NCBI GenBank assembly: GCA_046727855.1 | Contig: JBKPDL010000154.1 | Location: 1-39,345, forward strand | Source: DASPWV01 sp046727855 | GTDB taxonomy: Bacteria; Acidobacteriota; Vicinamibacteria; Vicinamibacterales; UBA2999 | Direction of reading: 5' to 3' | DNA: 39,345 bases | Part shown: piece after piece, positions 16,583 through 25,937 of the stretch | How positions within the stretch are numbered: position 1 is the stretch's first letter | Layout: each line of letters begins with the position of its first letter | Notes under the pieces: generated by a model | Databases searched by the model: none | The model's input: only the letters and a program-made list of their open reading frames with translations | What the model was told of the DNA's origin: nothing | Position numbers and translations under genes: made by a program

Positions 16583-17855
16583 ATCTCGACGAACGTTTGT
16601 GCACGGCTCGTCCGCCGCTGCCACGGCCATGGCAACGAGCGGAATGCAGTCTGCGATAGCGCTGGCGCAGGGTGCGGCATTGCCGCCTTCAGTTCGGGCG
16701 CTCAAGCCATTCCCCGGCAAGGCCGTGCCAATTACCGACACCGAGCGTCACGGGCGCATCGAGAAGGCGCGTCGCCTGATGGTGGAACACGGCATCGGCG
16801 CGATCGTGCTCGAGCCCGGCACGAGCACGTCGTACTTCGTTGACGTGCGCTGGAGCTTGAGCGAGCGTCCGTTTCTCGTTGTTATCCCCGCCAAAGGCGA
16901 GCTCGCGTACGTCTCGCCCGGCTTCGAGGAACAGCGTGCGCGCGAGATCACGAAGTTCACCAACGACGTTCGCGTGTGGCAGGAGGACGAGGATTGGGGA
17001 AGCGTTGTCGCCGGCATTCTGAAGGATCGCGGCATCACGACGGGAAAGGTCGGTGTCGAAGAACGCGTTCGCTTCTTTATCGCCGAAGGCATTCGCGCCG
17101 CGGCTCCACAAGTACAACTCGTCCTCGCAACCCCGGTGACCGCCGGCTGCCGCATGATCAAGTCGCCTGCTGAAATCGCGTTGATGCAGCGTGCCAACGA
17201 GATCACGATCGCGGCGTACAAAGCCGCTTTTGCTGCGCTCGCTGAAGGGATGACGCAGTTCGAGTTTGGCCGCAACGTGCGCGCGGCGTTCGACGCACTT
17301 GGCGCACCGGGTGGATCCGCTGGTGTGCAGTTTGGCGAGTACTCGGCGTTTCCTCACGGCAGCATTCAGCCGCAAAAGTTGAAGCACGGCGACGTCGTGC
17401 TGGTGGATGGCGGCTGCAGCGTTGAGGGATATCAGTCGGACATCACACGCACGACGGTGCTTGGCAAGGCGTCGAAGCGACAAATCGACGTCTGGAACTT
17501 GGAGAAGATGGCGCAGACGGCTGCGTTCAAAGCGGCGCAGGCCGGCGCGACGTGCGAGTCGGTTGACGCAGCAGCGCGCAAGGTCATTACCGATGCCGGC
17601 TTCGGACCCGACTACAAGGTGCCCGGCTTGCCGCACCGCACGGGGCACGGCATCGGCATGGACGGGCACGAGTGGACAAATTTCGTGCGCGGCAACAAAA
17701 CCCGGCTCGCGCCTGGCATGTGCTTCAGCGACGAGCCGATGATTGCGATCTACGGCGAGTTCGGCATCCGGTTGGAGGATTGCCTCTACATCACCGAAAA
17801 CGGTCCGAAGTTCTTCACCGAACAGAGTCCGGCGATCGATCGGCCGTTTGCGTAA
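16575..17855 (+). CDS. Exported Xaa-Pro aminopeptidase-like M24 metallopeptidase
   Basis: 426 residues. The N-terminus MRISRRTFVHGSSAAATAMA is a twin-arginine signal. Residues about 60-190 form the creatinase-like N-domain, and 200-410 the pita-bread M24 domain. The five metal ligands are all seen: Asp278 (VLVDGG), Asp289 (SDITRT), His358 (HRTGHGIG), Glu387 (SDEP) and Glu401 (RLEDC), so it should bind two metal ions. The family cleaves Xaa-Pro peptide bonds; a prolidase-type dipeptidase cannot be excluded. Ends 1 bp before the convergent unknown gene. Confidence 0.92.
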   Translation: MRISRRTFVHGSSAAATAMATSGMQSAIALAQGAALPPSVRALKPFPGKAVPITDTERHGRIEKARRLMVEHGIGAIVLEPGTSTSYFVDVRWSLSERPFLVVIPAKGELAYVSPGFEEQRAREITKFTNDVRVWQEDEDWGSVVAGILKDRGITTGKVGVEERVRFFIAEGIRAAAPQVQLVLATPVTAGCRMIKSPAEIALMQRANEITIAAYKAAFAALAEGMTQFEFGRNVRAAFDALGAPGGSAGVQFGEYSAFPHGSIQPQKLKHGDVVLVDGGCSVEGYQSDITRTTVLGKASKRQIDVWNLEKMAQTAAFKAAQAGATCESVDAAARKVITDAGFGPDYKVPGLPHRTGHGIGMDGHEWTNFVRGNKTRLAPGMCFSDEPMIAIYGEFGIRLEDCLYITENGPKFFTEQSPAIDRPFA

Positions 17856-17856
17856 C

Positions 17857-18510
17857 TTAATTCAAACGCGCGATATTTTTCGCCAGAAGCGATCCAGTTG
17901 CCGCACCCGCGACCGCGCGGCGGCGATGCGCGTCCGCTGCCGCGCCGCGCTTCATCAGCGACGCGGCGAACTCCATTTCAGCGTTGTTGCCCGCCAAGGC
18001 TAGAGCGCGCTCGATAAAAGCGTCGCCGGTGAGGTCGCCCAGCTCGCGCGACACCCACTCCTCACGCGCCTGGTTGCTCGTCCAGCGGTGAATGCCAGCG
18101 GCCTGACGGAAGGCTTCTATTGCATAGGCCGCGTCGAACAGCGGCATCGGGTCGCGCGAACCCGCCGCCTGCGCGGTGAGCGCGCGGCCGAGAAGCGCCG
18201 TCAGAAGCTCGAACGCCTCGTCGCGGCTTTGCGACGCATAGATCGTGGCGCGGCGAAGGTTTTCCATGCGCGCAAGAACCGGGCTGTCCGGGGAGAGCAG
18301 CCGCAGGGTGTCCGGCGTGAGGTTGCGTACATCGTAGGTGGCATCCGGCGTATTCCAGCCGGGCGCGCTCGCCCACGGCAGCAGCCGCGCCGGGCCGGTC
18401 TCAAACGGATGGCAGATCAGTGGCGGTCCCGCCTCCGCGGCGGTGGCGGCGACGAGCAGCGCTGTCGCGCAGATGAGGTGACGGAAGTTTCGAACTGTGG
18501 CCTTCGGCAT
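17857..18510 (-). CDS. Secreted protein of unknown function
   Basis: 217 residues from ATG 18510, chosen because AGGAG lies just upstream and a Sec signal peptide follows (residues 1-27, cleavage after AAEAG). The mature part has no domain I recognise; it is helical with C-H-P-F (LICHPFETG) near its start and one further helical repeat-like stretch (MENLRRATIYASQSRDEAFE). It faces a divergent regulator gene across a 119-bp gap, so both may be controlled there. Likely periplasmic or secreted. Confidence 0.75.
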   Translation of the reverse strand: MPKATVRNFRHLICATALLVAATAAEAGPPLICHPFETGPARLLPWASAPGWNTPDATYDVRNLTPDTLRLLSPDSPVLARMENLRRATIYASQSRDEAFELLTALLGRALTAQAAGSRDPMPLFDAAYAIEAFRQAAGIHRWTSNQAREEWVSRELGDLTGDAFIERALALAGNNAEMEFAASLMKRGAAADAHRRRAVAGAATGSLLAKNIARLN

Positions 18511-18629
18511 GATGCGAATCTCCTGGCTTGTGAGACGGCGGACACACATCGAATGTCGCGCGATTCGGAGAGCGATTGGCGTGAATTGGGGTAAATGTCA
18601 CCGTTAAACGGCCGACGCCGTACTGGAAC

Positions 18630-19487
18630 ATGAGCGATCATCAGCACGTGGGCCCTTCGCCCGAGGCTGTTCGCCAACAGCTCGAACGCGTCCTCGCCAG
18701 CGAGACGTTCGCGAACACCGGCCGTCTGTCGCGACTGCTCCGCTACATCGTCGAACGCACGGTCGCAGGCGAAGGCGAACACCTCAAGGAATACGTCCTT
18801 GGTGTCGAGGTGTTCGATCGAGGCGATCAGTACGATCCGCGGATCGACTCGATCGTGCGCGTCGAAGCCCGGCGGCTGCGAGCGAAGCTCGAGGAGTACT
18901 ACGTGGAGGCGGGCGCGCGCGACGCCATCGTCATCGCCGTTCCGCGCGGAGCCTATGTGCCGACCTTCGAGGAGCGCCGTGCCGCACCACCTCAGCGGGC
19001 GTTCGCGCGCTCGCGGCGCGGTGCCCTGGCCATGACGCTGCTCGCGGCGGCCGTCCTGCTGCTCGTGCTGTCTGTCGCCTGGCGAACGCGTTCTGCGGCA
19101 GCACCCAACGTCACGATTGCAGTGCTGCCGTTCGAAGAGTTCTCCGGGACGTCCGACGGCAATCGGCTCGCCGCCCGGATCACCGATGCCGTCACATCCG
19201 AGCTCGCGCGGCTCGGCACGCTCGCCGTTATTTCGCGGACGAGCGCACGCCAGTTCGAAGGCGTTCGCCGGCCGCTGCGCGAGATCGCACGGGCGCTCAA
19301 CGCGCAGATTGTGATGGAAGGCACCGTCGATACAACATCGGGCGTCAAGGTGACCGCGCGGCTCGTTGACGCGACCACCGATCGCAAGATGTGGGTGCAA
19401 GAGTTTGCCGCGACAGGCGCGGACGTCGGTGTCCTGCCATCGCAAATCGCCGCCCGCGCCGCTGAGGCGGTCCTGCGGCGTCAATAG
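18630..19487 (+). CDS. Membrane-anchored winged-helix regulator with TolB/FlgO-like domain
   Basis: 285 residues. Residues 10-105 form a helical DNA-binding-like domain (LERVLASETFANTGRLSRLL, then YDPRIDSIVRVEARRLRAKL). A single transmembrane segment (MTLLAAAVLLLVLSVAW, about 131-150) is followed by a periplasmic domain resembling FlgO/TolB N-domains (NVTIAVLPFEEFSG, RITDAVTSELARLGTLAVIS). This CadC-like layout is typical of acidobacterial regulators. It lies 19 bp before PadR and the ADOP operon, so it may sense an envelope signal for it. Ligand unknown. Confidence 0.7.
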   Translation: MSDHQHVGPSPEAVRQQLERVLASETFANTGRLSRLLRYIVERTVAGEGEHLKEYVLGVEVFDRGDQYDPRIDSIVRVEARRLRAKLEEYYVEAGARDAIVIAVPRGAYVPTFEERRAAPPQRAFARSRRGALAMTLLAAAVLLLVLSVAWRTRSAAAPNVTIAVLPFEEFSGTSDGNRLAARITDAVTSELARLGTLAVISRTSARQFEGVRRPLREIARALNAQIVMEGTVDTTSGVKVTARLVDATTDRKMWVQEFAATGADVGVLPSQIAARAAEAVLRRQ

Positions 19488-19506
19488 CACGACTTGACAG
19501 CGGCGG

Positions 19507-19872
19507 ATGGATGATCAACTCTCCCATCGACAAACGATGGGAGAGCCTGCGCCGCCGGATCTACTCCCCGGCACGCTCGAATTGCTGATCCTGAAGTCGC
19601 TCACCGCCGGAGCGCAGCACGGTTACGGCATCGCGCAGCATCTGCTCACGGTGTCGGGCGACGTGTTGCAAGTGGGCGAGAGCTCGCTGTATCCCGCATT
19701 GCAGCGGTTGCTGCTCAAAGGATGGGTGCGCGCGCAATGGGGCGTGTCGGACAACAACCGGCGTGCGCGCTATTACTCGCTGACGGCAGCGGGTCGAAAG
19801 CAATTGACCGCCGAACGCCGCGAGTTCGATCGACTCATTGTCGCGATTCAGAAAGTTCTCAAAACGACGTGA
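19507..19872 (+). CDS. PadR-family transcriptional regulator
   Basis: 121 residues from ATG 19507; a second in-frame ATG at 19537 also fits (MGEPAPPDLLPG). The winged-helix signature is strong: LPGTLELLILKSLTAGAQHG, VGESSLYPALQRLLLKGWV and RARYYSLTAAGRKQL. PadR proteins are repressors that bind short palindromes and often control transporter genes encoded next to them. It ends 7 bp before the ADOP permease, the standard PadR-ADOP pair. A perfect inverted repeat (19519-19545) lies in its 5' coding region and includes the second ATG. Confidence 0.9.
   Translation: MDDQLSHRQTMGEPAPPDLLPGTLELLILKSLTAGAQHGYGIAQHLLTVSGDVLQVGESSLYPALQRLLLKGWVRAQWGVSDNNRRARYYSLTAAGRKQLTAERREFDRLIVAIQKVLKTT
19519..19545 (+). 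promoter_or_regulatory. Perfect 11-bp inverted repeat over padR start region
   Basis: CTCTCCCATCG (19519-19529), 5-base loop ACAAA, CGATGGGAGAG (19535-19545). The ATG at 19537 lies in the right arm. Could be an operator for PadR autoregulation or an RNA hairpin covering the start. Role is inference. Confidence 0.5.
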
Positions 19873-19879
19873 CGGGCCA

Positions 19880-22525
19880 ATGCGCGAACTTCTACGTCGT
19901 CTCCGCTATCTGATTCGCTACCGCCGCAACGAGGATGATCTTGCCGAGGAGCTCGAGTTTCATCGCGAGATGAAACAGCGGCGACTGCAGAGCGATGGCC
20001 TGGATCCTGTGTCGGCGGCAGCGGTGTCGCGGAGAGCGCTCGGCAACGCGTACCGCTCTCGGCAATACGCCCGCGACGTTTGGATCGCACCGTGGCTTCA
20101 GGAAGTTGCGCAAGACGTCCGCTTCGGCATCCGTCTCCTTGCACGTGAACGCGCGTTTGCGGCCGCCGCGATCCTGGTGCTTGGCTTTGGGATCGGCGTC
20201 AACAACATGTTCTTCACGGTCCTTTACGCGCACACGATGCGCGGGTTGCCGCTGCCGAACGCCGAGAGCTTGCTTTACATCTCAACGTTCGACGAGCGGA
20301 TCACCGATCGCCCTGTCTCGTTTGCCGAGTTTCAGGATTTGAGAACCGCGGCAAGGAGCTTCGCAGGTCTCGCCGCGTTCATGGCGTCTCCGCTGATCGT
20401 AGGCGACGAGGGGCGCGCGCCGGACCGCTTCGAAGGCGCGTACGTCTCGGCCGACGCGTTTGCCGTGCTCGGCATTGAGCCTGCGCTCGGCCGATCGTTT
20501 GTTGCCGCCGACGACCATGTCGGCGCAGCACCTGTAGCAATCCTCGGAGGCGGCGCGTGGCACAGCAGGTATGGCGGGAATCCTGCAATCCTCGGCAGCA
20601 GCATTCTGATCAACGGGTCGCCTGCCATCGTCATTGGCGTGATGGCGCCGGCTTCGGGATTCCCGAGTACAGCCGAAGTGTGGCTGCCGCTGTCGCGCGC
20701 CCCCGGCCTGCAGCCGCTGCAGCGCGACGCGCGCACGCTGCGCGTCTTCGGCCGACTGCGCGATGGCGTTTCAATCGAGGATGCACGCGGCGAAATGCAG
20801 TCGATCTTCGCTGGCTGGTCGCGTGAGTACCCGGAGAGCAGTCGCGGCAGCCAGCCGCAAGTCGTCTCGCTCAATGATCGCGTCCTCGGACGATCCGCTC
20901 ACGATCCCACCTGGCTCGCGTTCATGGCTTTTGGCTGCCTGGCGCTGCTGATCTCGTGTGCGAACGTCGCCAACCTGATGCTCGCGCGTGCCGTTCATCG
21001 CGGCCGTGAAATTGCCGTGCGGGCCTCTCTCGGAGCGACGCGCCTGCGCGTTATCCGGCAACTCCTCGTCGAAAGTGCCGTGGTAGCGGCAATGGGCGCT
21101 CTGGTCGGCGTCGGCGTATCGCTCGCAAGCGTGCGGCTCTTTCGCACCGCTGTCCCGCCCAACGTGCTGCCGTATTGGCTCGACTACAAGATGAACGCGT
21201 CAGTGCTCGGTGCGCTCGCGGCAGGCGCGATTGCGTCCGTGTTCATCTTCGGATTAGTGCCGGCACTCTACGCCTCGAAGGACAACGTCGCTGCGGTTCT
21301 GAACGCCGGTGGCCGCGGCATCGTCGCTGCTCGTGGTCCACGGCGATGGATGACGACCTTTACGGCGATCGAGGTTGGGTTGAGCGTGCTGATGCTGTCC
21401 TATTTGGTGCGCGATGTGCGGGCGCCGCGCAGCGACGTCGCTTCGGATGCGGGGATTGAGAGCGGGGATGTTCTGACGGCGGTCGTGACCCTTCCCGTCG
21501 AAACGTATCGCGATGGCGACCAGCGCCAGCGCTTCTATAATCGCCTCGAGGAGCGACTGCCGTCACTTCCGGAATTGCGCTCCTTTGCGCTCGCGAGTGC
21601 ACTGCCGCGACGAGGGGGCACCGAGCAGCGGCTTGAGGTCGAGGGGCAGTCGCGCGGGGCCGGTGACCCGACCCCGAGCGTCTGGACCGTTGGCATTACA
21701 GCGCAATACTTCGGGACCCTGGCGTTGCCACTCGAAAGAGGCCGGGAATTCGCTTCTGCCACTCGCGCGCCAGACGCCAACACCGTCATCGTGAATCGCC
21801 GCTTCGTGGATTTGTTCTTCCACGGCGAGGATCCCATTGGTAAGCGCATTCGACTTACACCGACAACACGCGCCAGCGCGCATGCGTCGGCGTGGCTGAC
21901 GGTGATCGGGGTCGCTCAATCAATTCGTCAGCGTACGCCGCGTGTTCCCGACCCGGTGGTGTACGTCCCATTCGCGGCGCTCGCGCCGGCCACCGCGAAT
22001 CTCCTGCTGCGGTCCGCCGCCGATCACGCAACGCTCACGGCAGTGTTGCGCGACGAGATTCGCGCGCTCGATCCCAATCTTCCGATCTACCGCGTGCTGA
22101 CGATGGCGCAGGTGATTGAGGAGGTGGAATGGAACGGGCGTGTTGCCAGCCGACTGGTACGGTTGATCGCGATCATCGCGTTCGCCTTTGCGCTCGTCGG
22201 TCTCTATGCGATGACTGCGCACGCCGTTGCGCAGCGCTCGCAGGAAATCGGCATCCGCGTGGCACTAGGTGCCCGTCCGGCGCGCGTCGGCCGCATTGTG
22301 TTCGCTCCGGCCCTTCTCCAGGTCGCGCTCGGAACGGCGCTCGGACTGGCCGGCACCGTGGTGTGGGACTCCGCTTTCGGAAGCGGATTGGAGGCCCAGC
22401 TCACCAGCCCCGCCGTTCTTGGATCGATCGCGGGTCTGCTTGCGCTGGGAACCCTCGCCGCGTGCGCCGTCCCCGCGCGGCGCGCAGCCGCGCTCGACCC
22501 TGTCGTGGCACTAAGAAGCGACTAG
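19880..22525 (+). CDS. MacB-like permease, ADOP family (acidobacterial duplicated orphan permease)
   Basis: 881 residues from ATG 19880, 7 bp after PadR. An N-terminal cytoplasmic helical part with the ADOP pattern (RRNEDDLAEELEFHREMKQR, then QEVAQDVRFGIRLLARERAF) leads to helix 1 (about 93-115), a large MacB-type periplasmic domain, three central membrane helices (FMAFGCLALLISCANVANLM, then about 395-460), a second periplasmic domain and C-terminal helices (IAIIAFAFALVGLYAMTAHA, ...). No ATPase is fused, so it is an orphan permease; the ATPase encoded next belongs to another family. Probably exports or transduces envelope signals, substrate unknown. Confidence 0.9.
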   Translation: MRELLRRLRYLIRYRRNEDDLAEELEFHREMKQRRLQSDGLDPVSAAAVSRRALGNAYRSRQYARDVWIAPWLQEVAQDVRFGIRLLARERAFAAAAILVLGFGIGVNNMFFTVLYAHTMRGLPLPNAESLLYISTFDERITDRPVSFAEFQDLRTAARSFAGLAAFMASPLIVGDEGRAPDRFEGAYVSADAFAVLGIEPALGRSFVAADDHVGAAPVAILGGGAWHSRYGGNPAILGSSILINGSPAIVIGVMAPASGFPSTAEVWLPLSRAPGLQPLQRDARTLRVFGRLRDGVSIEDARGEMQSIFAGWSREYPESSRGSQPQVVSLNDRVLGRSAHDPTWLAFMAFGCLALLISCANVANLMLARAVHRGREIAVRASLGATRLRVIRQLLVESAVVAAMGALVGVGVSLASVRLFRTAVPPNVLPYWLDYKMNASVLGALAAGAIASVFIFGLVPALYASKDNVAAVLNAGGRGIVAARGPRRWMTTFTAIEVGLSVLMLSYLVRDVRAPRSDVASDAGIESGDVLTAVVTLPVETYRDGDQRQRFYNRLEERLPSLPELRSFALASALPRRGGTEQRLEVEGQSRGAGDPTPSVWTVGITAQYFGTLALPLERGREFASATRAPDANTVIVNRRFVDLFFHGEDPIGKRIRLTPTTRASAHASAWLTVIGVAQSIRQRTPRVPDPVVYVPFAALAPATANLLLRSAADHATLTAVLRDEIRALDPNLPIYRVLTMAQVIEEVEWNGRVASRLVRLIAIIAFAFALVGLYAMTAHAVAQRSQEIGIRVALGARPARVGRIVFAPALLQVALGTALGLAGTVVWDSAFGSGLEAQLTSPAVLGSIAGLLALGTLAACAVPARRAAALDPVVALRSD

Positions 22526-22541
22526 CGGTGTCTAACGCTCC

Positions 22542-23312
22542 ATGCTCGAGGCGCGACACCTCACCAAACGTTTTCACGGCATCAGCGTCGTCAACGATGT
22601 GAACTTGCTCGTCCGGCCCGGCGAAGTGATGGGCTATCTCGGTCCCAACGGGTCGGGGAAAACGACGACGGTCAGGATGCTGACCGGACTGCTGGAACCG
22701 TCGAGCGGTAGTGTGATGTTCGACGGCAAAGACATCGCGGCCGATCTCGTCGAGTATCGCGGGCGCCTTGGCTATGTTCCCGAGGAACCGCATCTTTACC
22801 CGTTTCTCTCGGGCCGCGAGTATCTCGAGCTCGTCAGCTGTCTCCGAGAGTTGCCGGCCACCATCATCCACAAGAAAATCCCGAGCCTTCTTGAACTCTT
22901 TGGGATTGCCGAAGCGGCGGATCAGAACATCGCTTCGTACTCGAAAGGCATGAAGCAGAAGACGCTGATCATCGCGGCGCTGCTGCATAACCCTGACGTG
23001 CTGATTTTCGACGAACCCGACTCGGGGCTGGATGTCACGATGACGCTGGTCATGCGTTATCTCGTGAAGCAGCTCGCCGACGAAGGCAAAGCCGTGCTGT
23101 ACAGCTCGCACGTCCTCGAAGTGGTTGAGAAGTTGTGCTCCAAGGTGATGGTGCTGCACCGCGGCAAGACGGTAGCCGATGCGCCCATTGAAGAGCTTCG
23201 CAACGTCGTGGCCAGCCACTCGCTCGAGGACGTGTTCGCGCAGCTGGTGCTGCGCGAAGATCCGGTGACCACGGCGCGCGACATCGCAGGCGTCGTCACG
23301 GCCGGAGCGTGA
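22542..23312 (+). CDS. ABC transporter ATP-binding protein (ABC-2 type export)
   Basis: 256 residues, starting 16 bp after the ADOP stop. Walker A GPNGSGKTT at 34-42, Q-loop near 80 (YVPEEPHLYPFLSGREYL), signature YSKGMKQK at 133-140, Walker B VLIFDEPDSGLD at about 153-164 and switch His190 are intact, so it should hydrolyse ATP. The YSKGM signature and PHLY segment are typical of ABC-2 export ATPases. The partner is the membrane protein encoded 3 bp downstream. Confidence 0.93.
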   Translation: MLEARHLTKRFHGISVVNDVNLLVRPGEVMGYLGPNGSGKTTTVRMLTGLLEPSSGSVMFDGKDIAADLVEYRGRLGYVPEEPHLYPFLSGREYLELVSCLRELPATIIHKKIPSLLELFGIAEAADQNIASYSKGMKQKTLIIAALLHNPDVLIFDEPDSGLDVTMTLVMRYLVKQLADEGKAVLYSSHVLEVVEKLCSKVMVLHRGKTVADAPIEELRNVVASHSLEDVFAQLVLREDPVTTARDIAGVVTAGA

Positions 23313-23315
23313 GCG

Positions 23316-25076
23316 ATGCGCAAGTCGCTCGCTACGCGCCTTCTCGTTCGCCACTTTCTTCGACGGTTCTTCGAGAACGACCTGATCTCGCCACACATCG
23401 ATCTCCACGACAACATCGTCCAGCTGTCAACGGGCTTCATCTGCCTCACGCTTTTTGCGAGCGTATTCATCGGCAGCAAATACCTGATTGGCATTCCACC
23501 ACCGGGCGTGGTCGCGATGTCGTCGCTCTTCGATAGTTTTCTCCTCATCAGCATCTCGATGTTCGCGATGGCGCTGGTCGCGACGGTCCAGTGGGACGCG
23601 ATTTCGCTCGATATCCGCGACGCCGCAAATCTTGCGGTACTCCCGATTCAGAGACGCACGCTAGTGACGGCAAAGCTCGCAGCCTTGGCGGTGTTTGGGA
23701 CCGGCCTGGCGATCACGTTGAATCTCTTTCCCTCGACGATTTTGCAGGCGGCCACGATTGTGAAGATGCCCCTGGGATTATTCGACCTCGTCCGTTTGAC
23801 GTCGGCACACGCCGCCGCGTCGCTGCTCGCGAGCGCGTTCGGGTTTCTCGCGATCGTTGCGCTGCGCGAGAGTCTCCGGGCAGTGTTTGGAGACGCAGGA
23901 TTCGCGCGTGTATCGGCGCTCGTGCAAGGCGTACTGGTTCTCGCCCTCACTAGCGCATTGCTGATGACACCAGGGTTCGCGAGCGCCGCGACCGGCAGCT
24001 GGTTGCGGAATGGCTTCCCGTCGTCGTGGATGCCGCCGCTTTGGTTCTTCGGCCTGAAGCAGGTGCTCGCCGGCGACATCATCGCGGATGTCGCTGGTAT
24101 GTATGTCCCGCGCCGGATGGTCGACGCCAACAATCGCGCGCTTGCGAGTTACCAGGTGTACGATCCGTTCTTCTCCGAATGGGCGAGGTTCGCAGTTATC
24201 GCGACAGTCACCGTCGTATTCGTTGCCGCCGCGACCTACGCGTGGAACCTTCGGCGTCCGCTCCAGCCCATCGCTTCGTCGAAGCGGCGGCGGATAGCAG
24301 TTTCGCGTATCAGCGCGATCGCGGTGCCGGGTGACAGCATCCGCCGTGCGGGCTTCACGTTCGCACTGCTTGCCATGGTTCGCAGCGCGCCGCATCGGCT
24401 TGCGATGGCCGGTGCCGGGGCATTGGCCATCGCACTTTCGATCGGACTTCTCAGCCGCACCGGATTTCGTCCCGCATTGAATCCGTGGACGCCGCCTGTG
24501 TCTATTCTGATGATTCAAATCGCCTGCATCACGATTCTGCTTGCCGGATTCCGCCGCGCGGTGCGAGTGCCGGCGGAACTGCGCGCGAACTGGATGATGC
24601 AAATCGCGTGGCGTGATGGCGAACGACGGTTCGTCTCCGGCGTGAAGCGCGCGGCTGTCATCGGCGTCGCCCTGCCAGTCTTGCTCGTGCTCGCGCCGCT
24701 TCACGTCTGGCTGCTGTCGCCGCAAGTCGCGGGTCTTCACGTTGCGCTTGGCGTGTGCTACTCCGTCGCGTTCGCCGAAGCGCTGTTCTCTCGTTGTCGC
24801 AAGGTGCCGCTGGCATCGAGTTACGAGCCGCTCAGCAGCGTCAAGACGGTGGGCCCTATCGTCTTCCTTCTGTTTCTGGTGTTTGTCAACGCGTTCGCGC
24901 GCATCGAGCGTCAAGCGCTGCAGTCCGTTGATGGGATGATCAAGCTTGCGTTGACGCTGCTCGCGGCGGCCGCCGTGTTTCGCACGCTCGACTACTGGAC
25001 GCTGCGCAGCGCGCCGCAGATGAAATTCGACGAGCCGCCAGATCCTGCCACGCAGTGGCTGGGACTCAGCGGCTGA
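23316..25076 (+). CDS. ABC-2-type polytopic membrane permease
   Basis: 586 residues starting 3 bp after the ATPase stop (TGAGCGATG). About 12 hydrophobic segments are seen, e.g. SSLFDSFLLISISMFAMALV, LAALAVFGTGLAITLNLF, IAVVTVVFVAAATYAW-like region near 290 and AVIGVALPVLLVLAPLHVWL. No known catalytic motif. Gene fusion of two 6-helix halves is possible. By position it is the membrane partner of the preceding ATPase. Substrate not predictable. Confidence 0.8.
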   Translation: MRKSLATRLLVRHFLRRFFENDLISPHIDLHDNIVQLSTGFICLTLFASVFIGSKYLIGIPPPGVVAMSSLFDSFLLISISMFAMALVATVQWDAISLDIRDAANLAVLPIQRRTLVTAKLAALAVFGTGLAITLNLFPSTILQAATIVKMPLGLFDLVRLTSAHAAASLLASAFGFLAIVALRESLRAVFGDAGFARVSALVQGVLVLALTSALLMTPGFASAATGSWLRNGFPSSWMPPLWFFGLKQVLAGDIIADVAGMYVPRRMVDANNRALASYQVYDPFFSEWARFAVIATVTVVFVAAATYAWNLRRPLQPIASSKRRRIAVSRISAIAVPGDSIRRAGFTFALLAMVRSAPHRLAMAGAGALAIALSIGLLSRTGFRPALNPWTPPVSILMIQIACITILLAGFRRAVRVPAELRANWMMQIAWRDGERRFVSGVKRAAVIGVALPVLLVLAPLHVWLLSPQVAGLHVALGVCYSVAFAEALFSRCRKVPLASSYEPLSSVKTVGPIVFLLFLVFVNAFARIERQALQSVDGMIKLALTLLAAAAVFRTLDYWTLRSAPQMKFDEPPDPATQWLGLSG

Positions 25077-25102
25077 CGCATCCGATCTGCAGCTCCTGCG
25101 AG

Positions 25103-25693
25103 CTAACCGACCACCCTCGCGTAATCCTCCGGCGTGTCGATGTCCTGATACGCACCCGCGTCGTCGATCGGAACGTTTACGAGCTGCGCCTCGTGCGCGC
25201 GCACGACAGCCTTGGCGCCGACGTTCAGGTCAGCGCGTCTCAGTTCGTCGAAGATGGCCGCATCGAAGATCACCGGATGCCCGTGTTCGCCGCTGCGTGC
25301 CGGTCGTACGATCGGCGCGCGCGACTCGTTCCATGCATCGAGCAGCGTGCGCACCGTCTCGGCGCTCACGAGGGGAACATCGATGAGCGCGATCACAGCC
25401 GCTTCGATCCTCGCCGGCGCCGGGAGATCAAGGCCCGTCAGCAGCGACGATAACTGCCCCGTTTGCCACTGCGGGTTGTGGACAAGCTGCACGCGGGGAT
25501 CGCGAGGGCACGCGGATCGCGTCGCGTCGGCATGCGCACCGCTCACGACCACGACCTCGCGAAGCCCGGCCGCGAGCATCGTCTTGACGATGCGGCTGAG
25601 GAAGGTGTCCCCGCCGGAGCCAAGTGGTAGAGCTGCCTTCGCGCGACCCATCCGCGACGAGGCGCCCCCGGCGAGAATCACGCATCGGACCAT
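25103..25693 (-). CDS. MobA-like nucleotidyltransferase
   Basis: 196 residues, opening with CVILAGGASSRMGRAKAALPL, the nucleotide-binding loop of MobA/MocA (NTP_transf_3), followed by VVVVSGAHAD, WQTGQLSSLLTGL, ALIDVPLVS and a C-terminal GHPVIFDAAIF stretch. The pattern resembles the MocA type that attaches CMP to molybdopterin, or related sugar-nucleotide enzymes. MoaD and MoaE are encoded 13 kb away on this window, so molybdenum cofactor use is plausible, but no other mob gene is adjacent. Convergent with the transporter gene. Confidence 0.8.
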   Translation of the reverse strand: MVRCVILAGGASSRMGRAKAALPLGSGGDTFLSRIVKTMLAAGLREVVVVSGAHADATRSACPRDPRVQLVHNPQWQTGQLSSLLTGLDLPAPARIEAAVIALIDVPLVSAETVRTLLDAWNESRAPIVRPARSGEHGHPVIFDAAIFDELRRADLNVGAKAVVRAHEAQLVNVPIDDAGAYQDIDTPEDYARVVG

Positions 25694-25744
25694 CGCGTCA
25701 AAATCATTGCACGACAGGCGGTTAGCGCGTTTGGGACGAACGGA

Positions 25745-25937
25745 GTAAACGCCCAGCTCCTTCGGGACGTATATCTTGACTTCCCATCAGAGTCCTGCCT
25801 ACACTTGCGCGCGATTCCGGCTCGACAGCCAGCGACCGCATTACATCCGCTCGGCCTCATAGCAGATACCACAGGTATCGTGATGCGGCAGCTTCCCGGG
25901 TCGCCCCGGGGGGGTTCGGGAATCGGAGGATACGGGT
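25745..25937 (+). promoter_or_regulatory. Leader upstream of cold-shock gene
   Basis: The 190 bases before the cold-shock gene hold no ORF and include a GC hairpin (CCCGGGTCGCCCCGGGG, about 25896-25912) just before GGAGGA (about 25923-25928), the ribosome binding site. A long structured 5' leader is typical of cold-shock genes. Thermosensor function is only inference. Confidence 0.35.

Noticed and set aside
22401..23408. 335-codon minus-strand frame over the ABC ATPase
   Set aside because: Antisense shadow; the plus-strand gene has all ABC motifs.
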